A DNA stretch of 61,397 nt from Bacteroidaceae bacterium. Its GTDB lineage: Bacteria > Bacteroidota > Bacteroidia > Bacteroidales > Bacteroidaceae. Location: positions 1-61,397 of the forward strand of contig JAGAAZ010000170.1 in the NCBI GenBank assembly GCA_017614895.1, written 5' to 3'. The first letter of the stretch is position 1; each line of letters begins with the position of its first letter. Shown here in pieces: positions 1-8,342 of the stretch. A model generated the notes under the pieces. That model saw only the letters and a program-made list of their open reading frames with translations. It was not told the DNA's origin and searched no databases. A program made the position numbers and the translations under genes.

Positions 1-237
1 AAAGTGCGATAAACAGGGCGTTTCAGAAGGGGGATGCCCTCTCCGAGTAACAAACGGGTAACAAAAATTCACTCCACCAATCTCATGGCATCCTCTACCC
101 ATCTCCCCAAACCTGTGATTTTACCATCTATCTTCCTGATTCAGAAAGACGTACAAAAATGCCTCGAACATAGCATCCGAGTAACAAAATGAGTAACAAA
201 AGTAACAAATTAAGGGCGTGAGGGATAGGTATGGACA
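1..237. other. Gene-poor left edge with GTAACAAA motifs
   Basis: No convincing gene is visible. A short open frame running in from the left edge ends at a TAA near position 50 and could be the tail of a gene outside the window, but it is too short to identify. The motif GTAACAAA recurs near 46, 58, 181, 193 and 202. A similar motif returns in front of the ATPase gene at 22089-22126. Confidence 0.4.
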
Positions 238-266
238 CAAAAAAAAGCAGCGGTATTCCGCTGCTT
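238..266 (-). terminator. Intrinsic terminator of rprXY
   Basis: A 7-8 bp stem (AGCAGCGG/CCGCTGCT, four-base loop) is followed on the minus strand by a run of T. It lies about 45 bp after the rprY stop codon. Confidence 0.85.
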
Positions 267-310
267 ACTGGGATGGCATCTTTCAGCCTTTTCTATTTGT
301 GGACGATGGC

Positions 311-1036
311 TTACTCCTCCTTTTTGTTTTCGTCGGAGATGACCAATTTGTAGCCCTTACCATGCACGTTGATGATCTCCACGTTGGGGTCAACCTTCAA
401 GTGCTTGCGCAGTTTCGTGATATACACATCCATCGAACGGGCATTGAAGTAGTTGTCGTCAATCCAGATGGTCTTGAGGGCATAGTCACGTTGCAGAAGT
501 TCGTTCTGGCGGTTGCTGAGCAACGTGAGCAGTTCTGCCTCCTTCGTAGTGAGTTTTTCCTGTTTGTCGCCGATGCTCAGAATTTGCTTCTGCGTGTCGA
601 ACGTGAATTTACCGATCTGACGTACAGTCACATCCTTGTTTTTCTTGCCACGTACACGGCGCAGGATGGCCTCGATGCGGAACACAACCTCCTCCATAGA
701 GAAGGGCTTGGTGATGTAGTCGTCAGCACCCAGCTCAAAACCTTCTCGCACGTCGTCCTTCATGTTCTTGGCAGTGAGGAACATAAATGGCATGTCGTAG
801 TTCAGCTCCTTGATTTTGCTTGCCAATGTGAAGCCGTCCATGCGAGGCATCATCACGTCGAGGATGCAGAGGTTGAAATTCCCTTGCAGGAACGTGTCAA
901 AACCCTCTTCACCGTCTTGGCAGAGTGTGGTGCTGTAACCCTTTGCCTCCAGGTATTCGCGGAGCAACATACCGAGGCTTTCGTCGTCTTCGCAAAGAAG
1001 AATGTTCACTTCTTCCAATCTTTCGTCTGTAATCAT
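311..1036 (-). CDS. rprY: Response regulator, OmpR family (RprY-like)
   Basis: This is a 241-residue two-component response regulator that should bind DNA once phosphorylated. The receiver domain (residues about 10-125) shows the acidic cluster E16-D17-D18, phospho-acceptor D60 in CILDVMMP, T88 and K110 of ITKPF. The C-terminal half (about 140-235) is an OmpR/PhoB winged helix ending in a typical VHGKGYKL wing. It starts 68 bp after the histidine kinase stop, is probably cotranscribed with it, and ends before a strong terminator. In Bacteroides the pair is called RprX/RprY; the name rests on family resemblance. The ATG at 1036 precedes the receiver by the expected short lead. Confidence 0.88.
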   Translation of the reverse strand: MITDERLEEVNILLCEDDESLGMLLREYLEAKGYSTTLCQDGEEGFDTFLQGNFNLCILDVMMPRMDGFTLASKIKELNYDMPFMFLTAKNMKDDVREGFELGADDYITKPFSMEEVVFRIEAILRRVRGKKNKDVTVRQIGKFTFDTQKQILSIGDKQEKLTTKEAELLTLLSNRQNELLQRDYALKTIWIDDNYFNARSMDVYITKLRKHLKVDPNVEIINVHGKGYKLVISDENKKEE

Positions 1037-1104
1037 AATCGTTATGTTTTTAAGTTGTTGAATTTTTATTTGAGATGAAAATCGCCCAGCGCGTGGGCTG
1101 GTGG

Positions 1105-2631
1105 TTATTCTGTCTTGAGCTTGATGATGAATTTCGTGCCAATGCCAGGCTCACTTTCCGCTACGATGGTGCCCTTATGGTCTTTCACAATCTTGTGCAC
1201 GTAGGCGAGTCCGAGTCCGAAGCCCTTCACGTCATGCAGATTGCCTGTATGCACACGATAGAACTTCTCGAAGATGCGTTTCAGGTCTTCTTTCTTGATG
1301 CCGATACCGTTGTCCTTGATGGAGATGCAGAGCAGTCCTGGCTCGTTCCAAGTCTCCACGTTCAGTTCGAGGTCGGCATCCTTTCGGCGATACTTCACGG
1401 CATTGTCCATCAAGTTGAAGATGACGTTGGTGAAATGCATGTCGTCCACACAGATATTAGGGTCAGTGGCATTCAAATTGGTGATGATCTTACCGCCGTT
1501 TCTTTCCACTTTCAGGGCAAAGGTGTGGGTCACGCCGGCAATCAATTCGTTGATATCAACCTCCTTCATGTGCAGATTTGCCCGCTGATTCTCATACATG
1601 GAGAGTTGCAGCACCTTTTCCACTTGGAATCTGAGGCGTTTCGTCTCGTCGATGATGGTCGAGGTGAGCCGTTGCATCAGGGCTGGCGTCTTGGTCACAG
1701 AGTCGTCACCCAACATTTGTGCTGCCAATGAGATAGACGAAATAGGCGTCTTGAATTCATGCGTCATGTTGTTGATGAAATCGTTCTTCAACTCTGTCAG
1801 TTTCTTTTGCCTGAAAATCAGTATCAGTGTGACAATGAACGTGATAAGCAGGATGATGGTGAAGATGAGCGAAGGAATCATGAACCACATCGATCGCCAG
1901 ATGTACTTGCCTAAATCGGGGAAATGCACTTTCAATACACCGCCACGCTGCATGGGATCATTCTTGAACAATATCTCTGTAAACACCCGTTCGTTGCCAG
2001 TCGGGTCGTAGTCAGGACATTGATAGACCGTTCGTCCGTTGCTGGTGCTGACCACAAAGTGATAGGGGATATTGATTCCATTGTTGCTCAGTTGTGTCTT
2101 CAGAATCTGATCCAATTCGATGAAATCGATACGTTCATTCAAGGGACGGTCGCTGGCAGTGTAGAGGATGGTGTAGATGACTTCCTCCACCAACTTTTTC
2201 TCTGTGGCATAGCGCATATCCATGATTTCCTTCAGTGAACGCAGGCGCTCATTGTTATTCGATTGCTTTTTGGTGAAGTACTTGTCCGACAAGTTCGTGC
2301 TCACCGTGGTTTCGCGTGAGGTAAACACACTGCCGTCCTTGGCAATCACCTGATGTGTATGTTGCACCACCGACGAGTCCGTGTTGGCATAAACTGAGTC
2401 GTAAGCTAAGGCAATGCCATTCACAGCATCTGAACCTTCCTCCAAATATCGCTTCGTCTCCGACAGCTCCAGCTGGTGCGCAGTTTCATAGAGGCTGCGG
2501 TTCACCGACTCCTCGAAATACTCATAGCGCAATGAGGTCACCTCTTCGATGTACCGCATCTGCATAATCAACAGACTGGCGAACGAGATGCCCATGACTA
2601 TCGCGAGAACTATGATGGTCGATTTCTTCAT
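1105..2631 (-). CDS. rprX: Sensor histidine kinase (RprX-like)
   Basis: This 508-residue inner-membrane sensor kinase is the likely partner of the downstream regulator. It has an N-terminal membrane segment (about 5-25), a periplasmic sensor region of about 220 residues, and a second membrane segment (about 246-273). The dimerisation region carries the phosphorylated H291 in MTHEFKTPISS. The ATPase domain shows the N box (NLMDNAVKYR), G1 (DNGIGI) and G2 (GFGLGLAY). It is the first gene of the pair; a TAAATTTG promoter box sits just upstream. The periplasmic domain resembles nothing I can name, so the signal sensed is unknown. Confidence 0.88.
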   Translation of the reverse strand: MKKSTIIVLAIVMGISFASLLIMQMRYIEEVTSLRYEYFEESVNRSLYETAHQLELSETKRYLEEGSDAVNGIALAYDSVYANTDSSVVQHTHQVIAKDGSVFTSRETTVSTNLSDKYFTKKQSNNNERLRSLKEIMDMRYATEKKLVEEVIYTILYTASDRPLNERIDFIELDQILKTQLSNNGINIPYHFVVSTSNGRTVYQCPDYDPTGNERVFTEILFKNDPMQRGGVLKVHFPDLGKYIWRSMWFMIPSLIFTIILLITFIVTLILIFRQKKLTELKNDFINNMTHEFKTPISSISLAAQMLGDDSVTKTPALMQRLTSTIIDETKRLRFQVEKVLQLSMYENQRANLHMKEVDINELIAGVTHTFALKVERNGGKIITNLNATDPNICVDDMHFTNVIFNLMDNAVKYRRKDADLELNVETWNEPGLLCISIKDNGIGIKKEDLKRIFEKFYRVHTGNLHDVKGFGLGLAYVHKIVKDHKGTIVAESEPGIGTKFIIKLKTE

Positions 2632-2648
2632 CTTTTATTTCTTTGCTA

Positions 2649-2684
2649 CAAATTTAGTACAATTCTTAAATTTATAACGACAAA
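2649..2684 (-). promoter_or_regulatory. Promoter of rprX
   Basis: Minus strand: TAAATTTG at 2656-2649 matches the Bacteroidetes -7 box TAnnTTTG. A TTTG at 2684-2681 lies 24 nt further upstream as a possible -33 box, slightly long for the usual 19-23 nt spacing. Confidence 0.55.
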
Positions 2685-2776
2685 TATGCTCGAAAAATTG
2701 CGATAAAGTTAATTTCTTGACGAATATTAGCAAATACAGGTAATATTACTTGTGTTTTTGTTAATTACTGAGCTAT

Positions 2777-2948
2777 CGGAAGTGGAAGTAAAAAAGGAAG
2801 TTAAAAAGGAAGTTAAAGTGGAAGTTACAGTGGACGATACAGTGGACGATACCTGAATACATCAGCATAACATACGTCCAGCACGAAGTGCTTAACTCCT
2901 TATTTAACTCCCTATTTAACTTCATTTTCTAACTCCAGAAACTTAAAT
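2777..2948 (+). repeat. Structured intergenic element, family A, copy 1
   Basis: One of four dispersed copies. The left arm is a tandem array of 12-bp units starting GGAAGT or GGACGA. The core carries GGACG...CGTCC, a CTGA...TCAG inverted pair and the hairpin AGCACGAAGTGCT at 2880-2892. The right arm is an array of 12-bp units of the type TTAACTCCxTAT, complementary to the left arm, so the whole element can fold on itself. It lies between rprX and the EF-G2 gene. Confidence 0.85.
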
Positions 2949-2957
2949 TAAGGCAAA

Positions 2958-2993
2958 GAAAAAGGGAATCTGCATCGGCAGATTCCCTTTTAT
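2958..2993 (-). terminator. Intrinsic terminator of the EF-G2 gene
   Basis: A perfect 10-bp stem GGGAATCTGC/GCAGATTCCC with an ATCG loop is flanked by A on the left and T on the right. It can act in both directions and sits about 40 bp after the stop of the EF-G2 gene. Confidence 0.85.
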
Positions 2994-3031
2994 TTGTATA
3001 ACATGGGTCAGAACATTCCAACCCTGTGATA

Positions 3032-5191
3032 TTAATCCTCGTCCTTGTTCTGTTCTTCGAATTCCTTCATCAGCTTCTGCTGGATGTCGGTTGGAACGAG
3101 CTCGTAAGAAGCGAACTTCATGATGAAGCTGGCACGTCCACCAGTGATGGAGCTGAGGGTGGTGGAGTAACTGGAAAGGCTCTTCAATGGCACCTTCGCA
3201 ATCAGTTTCTCATAACCGCTTTCGCTCTCACTGCCGATAATCATACCGCGACGACCCTGGAGGTCAGACATCACGTCACCCATCTTGTCGCCTGGAACGA
3301 ACACCTCTACATCGTAGATAGGCTCCAGCAGCTTTGGACCAGCCTCCTTGAAGGCGTCAGAGAAAGCGTGACGACCTGCCAACATGAAGGAAAGTTCGTT
3401 TGAATCTACTGGGTGCATCTTACCATCATACACGATGACACGCACATCGCGGGCATACGAACCAGTCAGAGGACCTTGCTCCATACGGCTCATGATACCC
3501 TTCAAGATGGCTGGCATGAAACGTGTGTCGATGGCACCACCCACCACTGAGTTGATGAACACGAGCTTGCCACCCCATTCGAGGTCAACTTCTTCCTTGC
3601 TCTTAGCGTTAATCTTAAACTCTTGGTTCCCAAACTTATAGCTTGTTGGGTCTGGCATACCGTCGTAGTAAGGCTCCACAATGAGGTGCACCTCACCGAA
3701 CTGACCGGCACCACCAGACTGCTTCTTGTGACGGTAGTCGGCACGTGCAGCCTTCGTGATGGTCTCACGATATGGAATCTTTGGCTCCTCAAACTTGATG
3801 CCAATCTTTTCGTTGTTCTCCATGCGCCACTTCAAAGTGCGGAGGTGGAACTCACCCTGGCCCTTCACGAGTGTCTGTCTCAGTTCTTTCGACTGTTCGA
3901 GAATCCAAGTTGGGTCTTCCTGTGACATCTTCTGGATGGCAGCCACCATCTTTTCAGTGTCACCCTCGTTCTCAGCCTTCACGGCACGGATATACTTAGG
4001 ATCAGGATACTTCACGAAGTTGAAACGGTGCTCGCAGTCCTTGCCTGCCAACGTGTTGCCCGTACGTACATCCTTCAGTTTCACGGTACAACCGATGTCA
4101 CCAGCCACCAGTTCTTCTACCTTGATGCGGTTGGCACCAGCACAGCAGAACAACTGAGCCATACGCTCCTTCGAACCACGGTCTGTATTAGTCAGGTCAT
4201 CACCTTCGTGTACCTTACCTGACATCACCTTGAAGTACTGCACACCACCGATGTGTGGCTCGTTGGCAGTCTTGAAGAAATACAGTGAAGTAGGAGCGTT
4301 TGGATCTGGCATCACTTCCTCACCACGGGTGTTGTGTACTTGTGGCATCTCGTCCACAAATGGCACCACGTTGCCGAGGAATTCCATCAGACGGCGTACA
4401 CCCATATCCTTGACAGCGCACACGCAGAATACAGGGAACATCGAACGTGTTGCCAATCCTCTGCGGATACCCAAGCGGAGTTCGTCTTCTGTAAGTGCTT
4501 CAGTCTCAAAGAATTTCTCCATCAGTCCTTCGTCGTTCTCGGCAGCTGCCTCCACGAGGGCACGGTGCATTTCCATTGCCTTTTCCATTTCCTCTGCAGG
4601 AATATCCTCAATGATAGGAGCACCACCTTCAGGCTTCCACGAATACTTCTTCACCAGCAGCACGTCAATGAGGCTGTTGAAGTCAGGACCTTCGTTCAGT
4701 GGGTACTGAATTGGAATCACCTTCTGACCATAAATGCCGATGAGGTTGTCCAGCACCTGATGATAGTCGCACTTCTCGGAGTCAAGCTGGTTCACGAGGA
4801 AGATGACGGGCTTGCCCAACTTTTCCGTGTAGCGGAAGTGGTTCTGCGTACCTACCTCAGGACCATACTGACCGTTGATGAGCAACAGAGCGGTGTCCGT
4901 CACATTCAGGGCTGTCATGGCAGCACCCACGAAGTCGTCGGCACCTGGACAGTCGATGATGTTCAACTTCTTGTTGTTCCACTCCACATGGAAAACGGTG
5001 GAGAAGACACTGTAGCCGTATTCCTGTTCCACTGGGAAGTAGTCACTCACGGTATTCTTTTGTGTGATGCGACCACGACGGCTAATGATTCCTGCTTCAT
5101 ACAAAAGTGCTTCGGTAAGAGTGGTCTTACCGGCACCGTCATTGCCAAGCAAGGCAATGTTCTTGATTTCGTTAGTTTGGTAAACTTTCAT
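3032..5191 (-). CDS. fusA2: Elongation factor G-like protein, EF-G2 type
   Basis: This 719-residue ribosomal translocase homologue has the EF-G domain order: GTPase domain (1 to about 280), then domains II to V. The P-loop GNDGAGKTT (16-24) is intact. Switch II reads DCPGADDF (80-87) where catalytic EF-Gs have DTPGHVDF, so the catalytic histidine position is Ala84. The fourth motif is NQLD (134-137) instead of NKMD, and switch I lacks the RGITI signature. Such paralogues in Bacteroides (EF-G2) are reported to support translocation without GTP hydrolysis during starvation; applying that here is inference. The gene is monocistronic, between its own terminator and the divergent hemW. Confidence 0.88.
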   Translation of the reverse strand: MKVYQTNEIKNIALLGNDGAGKTTLTEALLYEAGIISRRGRITQKNTVSDYFPVEQEYGYSVFSTVFHVEWNNKKLNIIDCPGADDFVGAAMTALNVTDTALLLINGQYGPEVGTQNHFRYTEKLGKPVIFLVNQLDSEKCDYHQVLDNLIGIYGQKVIPIQYPLNEGPDFNSLIDVLLVKKYSWKPEGGAPIIEDIPAEEMEKAMEMHRALVEAAAENDEGLMEKFFETEALTEDELRLGIRRGLATRSMFPVFCVCAVKDMGVRRLMEFLGNVVPFVDEMPQVHNTRGEEVMPDPNAPTSLYFFKTANEPHIGGVQYFKVMSGKVHEGDDLTNTDRGSKERMAQLFCCAGANRIKVEELVAGDIGCTVKLKDVRTGNTLAGKDCEHRFNFVKYPDPKYIRAVKAENEGDTEKMVAAIQKMSQEDPTWILEQSKELRQTLVKGQGEFHLRTLKWRMENNEKIGIKFEEPKIPYRETITKAARADYRHKKQSGGAGQFGEVHLIVEPYYDGMPDPTSYKFGNQEFKINAKSKEEVDLEWGGKLVFINSVVGGAIDTRFMPAILKGIMSRMEQGPLTGSYARDVRVIVYDGKMHPVDSNELSFMLAGRHAFSDAFKEAGPKLLEPIYDVEVFVPGDKMGDVMSDLQGRRGMIIGSESESGYEKLIAKVPLKSLSSYSTTLSSITGGRASFIMKFASYELVPTDIQQKLMKEFEEQNKDED

Positions 5192-5326
5192 TGTTTTAGG
5201 TTAGATTTATAATTGATTTTTTGTCATTTTTCGAAAAACGGCATAAAATTACTGCTTTTTATTGGGATGGAGCGAAAAAAACTTATGTTATTTAGCATTT
5301 TTCATTATTATTAAGGAAATAATGAG

Positions 5327-5334
5327 TAAATTTG
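5327..5334 (+). promoter_or_regulatory. Promoter -7 box of hemW
   Basis: TAAATTTG lies only 7 nt before the hemW ATG at 5342, implying an almost leaderless transcript. No clear -33 TTTG is visible. Confidence 0.5.
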
Positions 5335-5341
5335 TCCTCAC

Positions 5342-6460
5342 ATGGCAGGAATTTACCTACATATTCCCTTTTGTAAGTCGCGTTGCATCTACTGCGGCTT
5401 CTTTTCCACCACTTCGCTCCCAAAACGGCATGACTATGTGGATGCAGTGGTGGAAGAACTGCGTCAACGCCGTTCTTTTTGGGCAGATCAATCCATTGAC
5501 ACCATCTATTTCGGTGGGGGAACTCCTTCGCAATTGCCATCCGAAGAATTGGAACGAATGTTGGATGCCATTCGTTATATATATAATGTACGCGAAGGGG
5601 CAGAAGTGACTCTCGAGGGCAATCCCGATGACCTTACTCCCGCGTTCTTGCAACGTCTGCGCCAGATGGGTGTGAACCGTCTCAGTATGGGGGTGCAGTC
5701 CTTCGACGACGCACGACTCCGTTTTCTCCGTCGCCGTCACACCGCAGTACAGGCCATGCAAGCAGTTCGTGATGCCCAGGCGGCTGGTTTCACCAATATC
5801 AGCATAGACCTGATGTTTGGTTTCCCAGGTCAGACGCTCGACCAATGGAAACAAGATGTTCAGACTGCGCTTTCTTTGCAGGTTCAGCACCTTTCTGCCT
5901 ATTCATTGATGTACGAGGAGGGTACTTTGTTGGAACGGATGCTCACTGCTGGAGAGATTGAAGAAGTGGATGATGAGGTGTCCTTGCAGATGTACGAATA
6001 TCTGATGGAGGCTTTAGAAGCTGCTGGCTATGAGCATTACGAACTCAGCAATTTTGCCTTGCCTGGAATGCAGTCACGCCATAATTCCAGCTATTGGCAC
6101 GGGATTCCTTATTTGGGAGTGGGTGCAGGGTCACATTCCTACGATGGGCACAACCGATTCCATCATCCCGATTCCTTGGAGCAATATATGTCAGATGTAC
6201 GCTCCTTGGAGGTGGAACACCTGACCGATCATGAACGCTATGACGAATGTGTCTTCACAGCCCTCCGCACCTCCGAGGGACTCAACCTTGCTGCTTTGGA
6301 ACAGCAATTCGGTTCTGCCGCAAAAAAATACTGCCTCCAGAATGCCCAACGGCACCTGAAGGCAGGTCTCCTATCTCTTACGGGCGACACACTCCGTCTC
6401 ACCCGTCGTGGACTCTTCATTTCCAATGAGGTCATGTCCGACCTCATGTGGGATGAATGA
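5342..6460 (+). CDS. hemW: Radical SAM haem chaperone HemW / HemN-like
   Basis: This 372-residue radical-SAM protein belongs to the family formerly annotated as oxygen-independent coproporphyrinogen oxidase. The iron-sulfur ligands C11, C15 and C18 lie in FCKSRCIYCGF; the residues after the third cysteine (GF) resemble HemW rather than HemN, which has a fourth cysteine. FGGGTPSQ (SAM binding) and the C-terminal HemN-type region are present. HemW is thought to hand haem to acceptor proteins. It is divergent from the EF-G2 gene and convergent with the next gene, with no space between the stop codons at 6460 and 6461. The ATG at 5342 is supported by the conserved MAGIYLHIPFC start. Confidence 0.88.
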   Translation: MAGIYLHIPFCKSRCIYCGFFSTTSLPKRHDYVDAVVEELRQRRSFWADQSIDTIYFGGGTPSQLPSEELERMLDAIRYIYNVREGAEVTLEGNPDDLTPAFLQRLRQMGVNRLSMGVQSFDDARLRFLRRRHTAVQAMQAVRDAQAAGFTNISIDLMFGFPGQTLDQWKQDVQTALSLQVQHLSAYSLMYEEGTLLERMLTAGEIEEVDDEVSLQMYEYLMEALEAAGYEHYELSNFALPGMQSRHNSSYWHGIPYLGVGAGSHSYDGHNRFHHPDSLEQYMSDVRSLEVEHLTDHERYDECVFTALRTSEGLNLAALEQQFGSAAKKYCLQNAQRHLKAGLLSLTGDTLRLTRRGLFISNEVMSDLMWDE

Positions 6461-7576
6461 TTATGGAAGCAATTCTCCCATCTTGTTCAGCAGGTCTTCA
6501 CCTCTCAAATCTTTGGCAATGATGTTGCCCTGTTCGTCAACGAGGACATTGGCTGGGATGGCCTGTACATGATAGACAGCACAAGCTTCACTTTCCCAAC
6601 CCTTCAGATCACTCATCTGAGGCCAAGGCATCTTGAGGTCTGCAATGGCTTTCACCCAAGCATCCTTTTCATTGTCGAGCGACACACCGACCACTTCAAA
6701 GCCTTTGTCGTGGAACTTGGTGTATGCCTCCACCACGGTTGGCATCTCTGCACGGCATGGACCGCACCAGCTTGCCCAGAAATCAATCAACACATATTTG
6801 CTCTTGCCTATATAGTCACTGAGTTTGATGGACTTACCCTTGGGGTCATCCATCTTCAAATCGGTGTATTCGTGACCGATAGCTGTCGATTCCTGCGCCT
6901 TCTTCTCTGCCATAACTGCCTTATATACAGGGAAATTTGGCTGCTTCTCACCAAAGAGTTTGAGGATCTCCTCATTGTCTTCTTCTGAGAAGTTGAAAGA
7001 ACAGAACGCAAACAACATGTCGCTACATGCCGAAGGAACATGATCGATGATGAACTTCTTCTGATAAGCCACCATCACTTTCTGCAGAGAATCCAACTTC
7101 ACTTGTGCAGCTTGTCTTTCCACCTCACTCTTGGTGGAATCAGACGTGATCTGCCAAGGTTCGTCCATCTGCTGACCAATCTTGCCACATTCCTCCTCAA
7201 ATTCGTTATACAGTTTTCCATTAGGGCCACCCTCAATCTTGCTCTCGCCTTCTCCCTTGATCAGTTCAGCCTTGATGTCACCCTTCTCTAAGATAAACTG
7301 TGCCATTGTAGTGGGCTCACCTGCATGGATAGGCATCAGCCAGCGCAGGGCAGCACCCTCGCATTCGCCCGTGAATTCAAACTTGCCATCTTTGATGATA
7401 GCAGTGTCTGTCGGAACCATGTTGAAATAACCTTGCATCTCGCAGATAAAGATGGTGTCACCATCCTGCGTGCCTTCTGCCGTACCCGTGATGGTGTAAG
7501 CATTTTCCGACTTCTGCGAACAAGCTGCTGTCAGCATCAGCACAGCCGACAACGTCAAAAAAAGCAAGTTTCTCAT
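6461..7576 (-). CDS. TlpA-family thiol-disulfide lipoprotein with DUF4369 domain
   Basis: This 371-residue exported protein probably acts as a periplasmic thiol-disulfide oxidoreductase. The signal peptide ends in a lipobox (LTAACSQ, C19), so it should be lipid-anchored. An N-terminal DUF4369-type beta domain (about 28-130) is followed by a TlpA/AhpC-TSA thioredoxin fold with the active site WCGPC (cysteines near 271 and 274) and a cis-proline region (AIPAN). Bacteroidetes have many such paralogues and a specific substrate cannot be named. It is monocistronic with a TATCTTTG promoter upstream, and abuts hemW tail to tail. Confidence 0.88.
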   Translation of the reverse strand: MRNLLFLTLSAVLMLTAACSQKSENAYTITGTAEGTQDGDTIFICEMQGYFNMVPTDTAIIKDGKFEFTGECEGAALRWLMPIHAGEPTTMAQFILEKGDIKAELIKGEGESKIEGGPNGKLYNEFEEECGKIGQQMDEPWQITSDSTKSEVERQAAQVKLDSLQKVMVAYQKKFIIDHVPSACSDMLFAFCSFNFSEEDNEEILKLFGEKQPNFPVYKAVMAEKKAQESTAIGHEYTDLKMDDPKGKSIKLSDYIGKSKYVLIDFWASWCGPCRAEMPTVVEAYTKFHDKGFEVVGVSLDNEKDAWVKAIADLKMPWPQMSDLKGWESEACAVYHVQAIPANVLVDEQGNIIAKDLRGEDLLNKMGELLP

Positions 7577-7649
7577 AATTTCTCTCTAATTAATGGGGTT
7601 AAATACTTCGTCTCGCCCTGACCAAACTGGTGGTCTCCTCTATCATGTG

Positions 7650-7657
7650 CAAAGATA
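7650..7657 (-). promoter_or_regulatory. Promoter -7 box of the TlpA-type gene
   Basis: TATCTTTG on the minus strand, about 75 bp before the start codon. The rest of 7577-7887 is AT-rich with long T tracts and holds this box and the divergent promoter at 7826. Confidence 0.6.
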
Positions 7658-7825
7658 CTCTTTTTTTTTCAAACAACCATTCTTTTTTGATAAAATATAT
7701 TCTGTGTACGTACACAATGCACATTTTTTCCTTAAAAGTGCTCTTTTTTGTCTCTCTAAAATATTTTTTTTAATAAAATTGTAAAAAATAGAGGTTTCCG
7801 AGAACAACGTATATTAAAAAGTGCG

Positions 7826-7833
7826 TAACTTTG
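7826..7833 (+). promoter_or_regulatory. Promoter -7 box of the small lipoprotein gene
   Basis: TAACTTTG lies 54 bp before the ATG at 7888. Confidence 0.65.
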
Positions 7834-7887
7834 CAGCGGTTTTGAAAGCAAATTAATTGTTTAACAAATTAAAAAGTAAAAGAAATT

Positions 7888-8076
7888 ATGAAGAAGTTGG
7901 TTTTCGCAGCTGTTGCTGCAATTGCTCTCATGGCATCTGTGTCTTTCGTATCTTGCGACCAGAAGGCTCCTGCTACTGATACTGTAGCTGTTGACACTAC
8001 TGTTGTTGAGGATACTATCGTAGCTGACACTTTGGTAGCTGACACTGTTGCTGCTGATACTACTATTGCTGAATAA
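7888..8076 (+). CDS. Small lipoprotein with V-A-D-T repeats
   Basis: This 62-residue protein has a classical signal peptide ending in a lipobox (VSFVSCDQ, C23). The mature part is about 40 residues of low complexity built only from V, A, D, T, E and I with a repeating ADT/VDT pattern, and it is strongly acidic. It has its own promoter and terminator, so it is a real transcription unit. No family is recognised. Such small acidic, probably unstructured lipoproteins recur in Bacteroidales and could be surface-exposed or act as spacers; that is speculation. Confidence 0.8.
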   Translation: MKKLVFAAVAAIALMASVSFVSCDQKAPATDTVAVDTTVVEDTIVADTLVADTVAADTTIAE

Positions 8077-8128
8077 TTCAGACGTAGTTCTAGAGCACAA
8101 CTTTCGGGATGCGAATCCCAAGAGAATT

Positions 8129-8162
8129 GAACCTGCAAGACTTTGTCTCGCAGGTTTTTTTA
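8129..8162 (+). terminator. Intrinsic terminator of the small lipoprotein gene
   Basis: Stem ACCTGC...GCAGGT with an inner AGAC/GTCT helix, followed by seven T. Confidence 0.88.
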
Positions 8163-8167
8163 TTGAT

Positions 8168-8333
8168 TAAAGTTTCGGGAGTTACAAAATGAAATTAAAT
8201 AGGGAGTTAAAATTGAAGTTAAATAGGGAGTTAAGCACTACGTGCTGGACGTATGTTATGCTGATGTATTCAGGTATCGTCCATTTTTACTTCCACGAGC
8301 ATAGCGAGTTTTCTTCCCTTTTTACTTCCCCCC
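8168..8333 (-). repeat. Structured intergenic element, family A, copy 2
   Basis: Same element as at 2777 in opposite orientation. The core (GGACGATACC, CATAACATACGTCC, GCACGTAGTGC) and the 12-bp arm units are conserved. It lies between the convergent small lipoprotein and sigma factor genes and ends next to the sigma factor stop codon. Confidence 0.85.
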
Positions 8334-8342
8334 TTTTTATGG

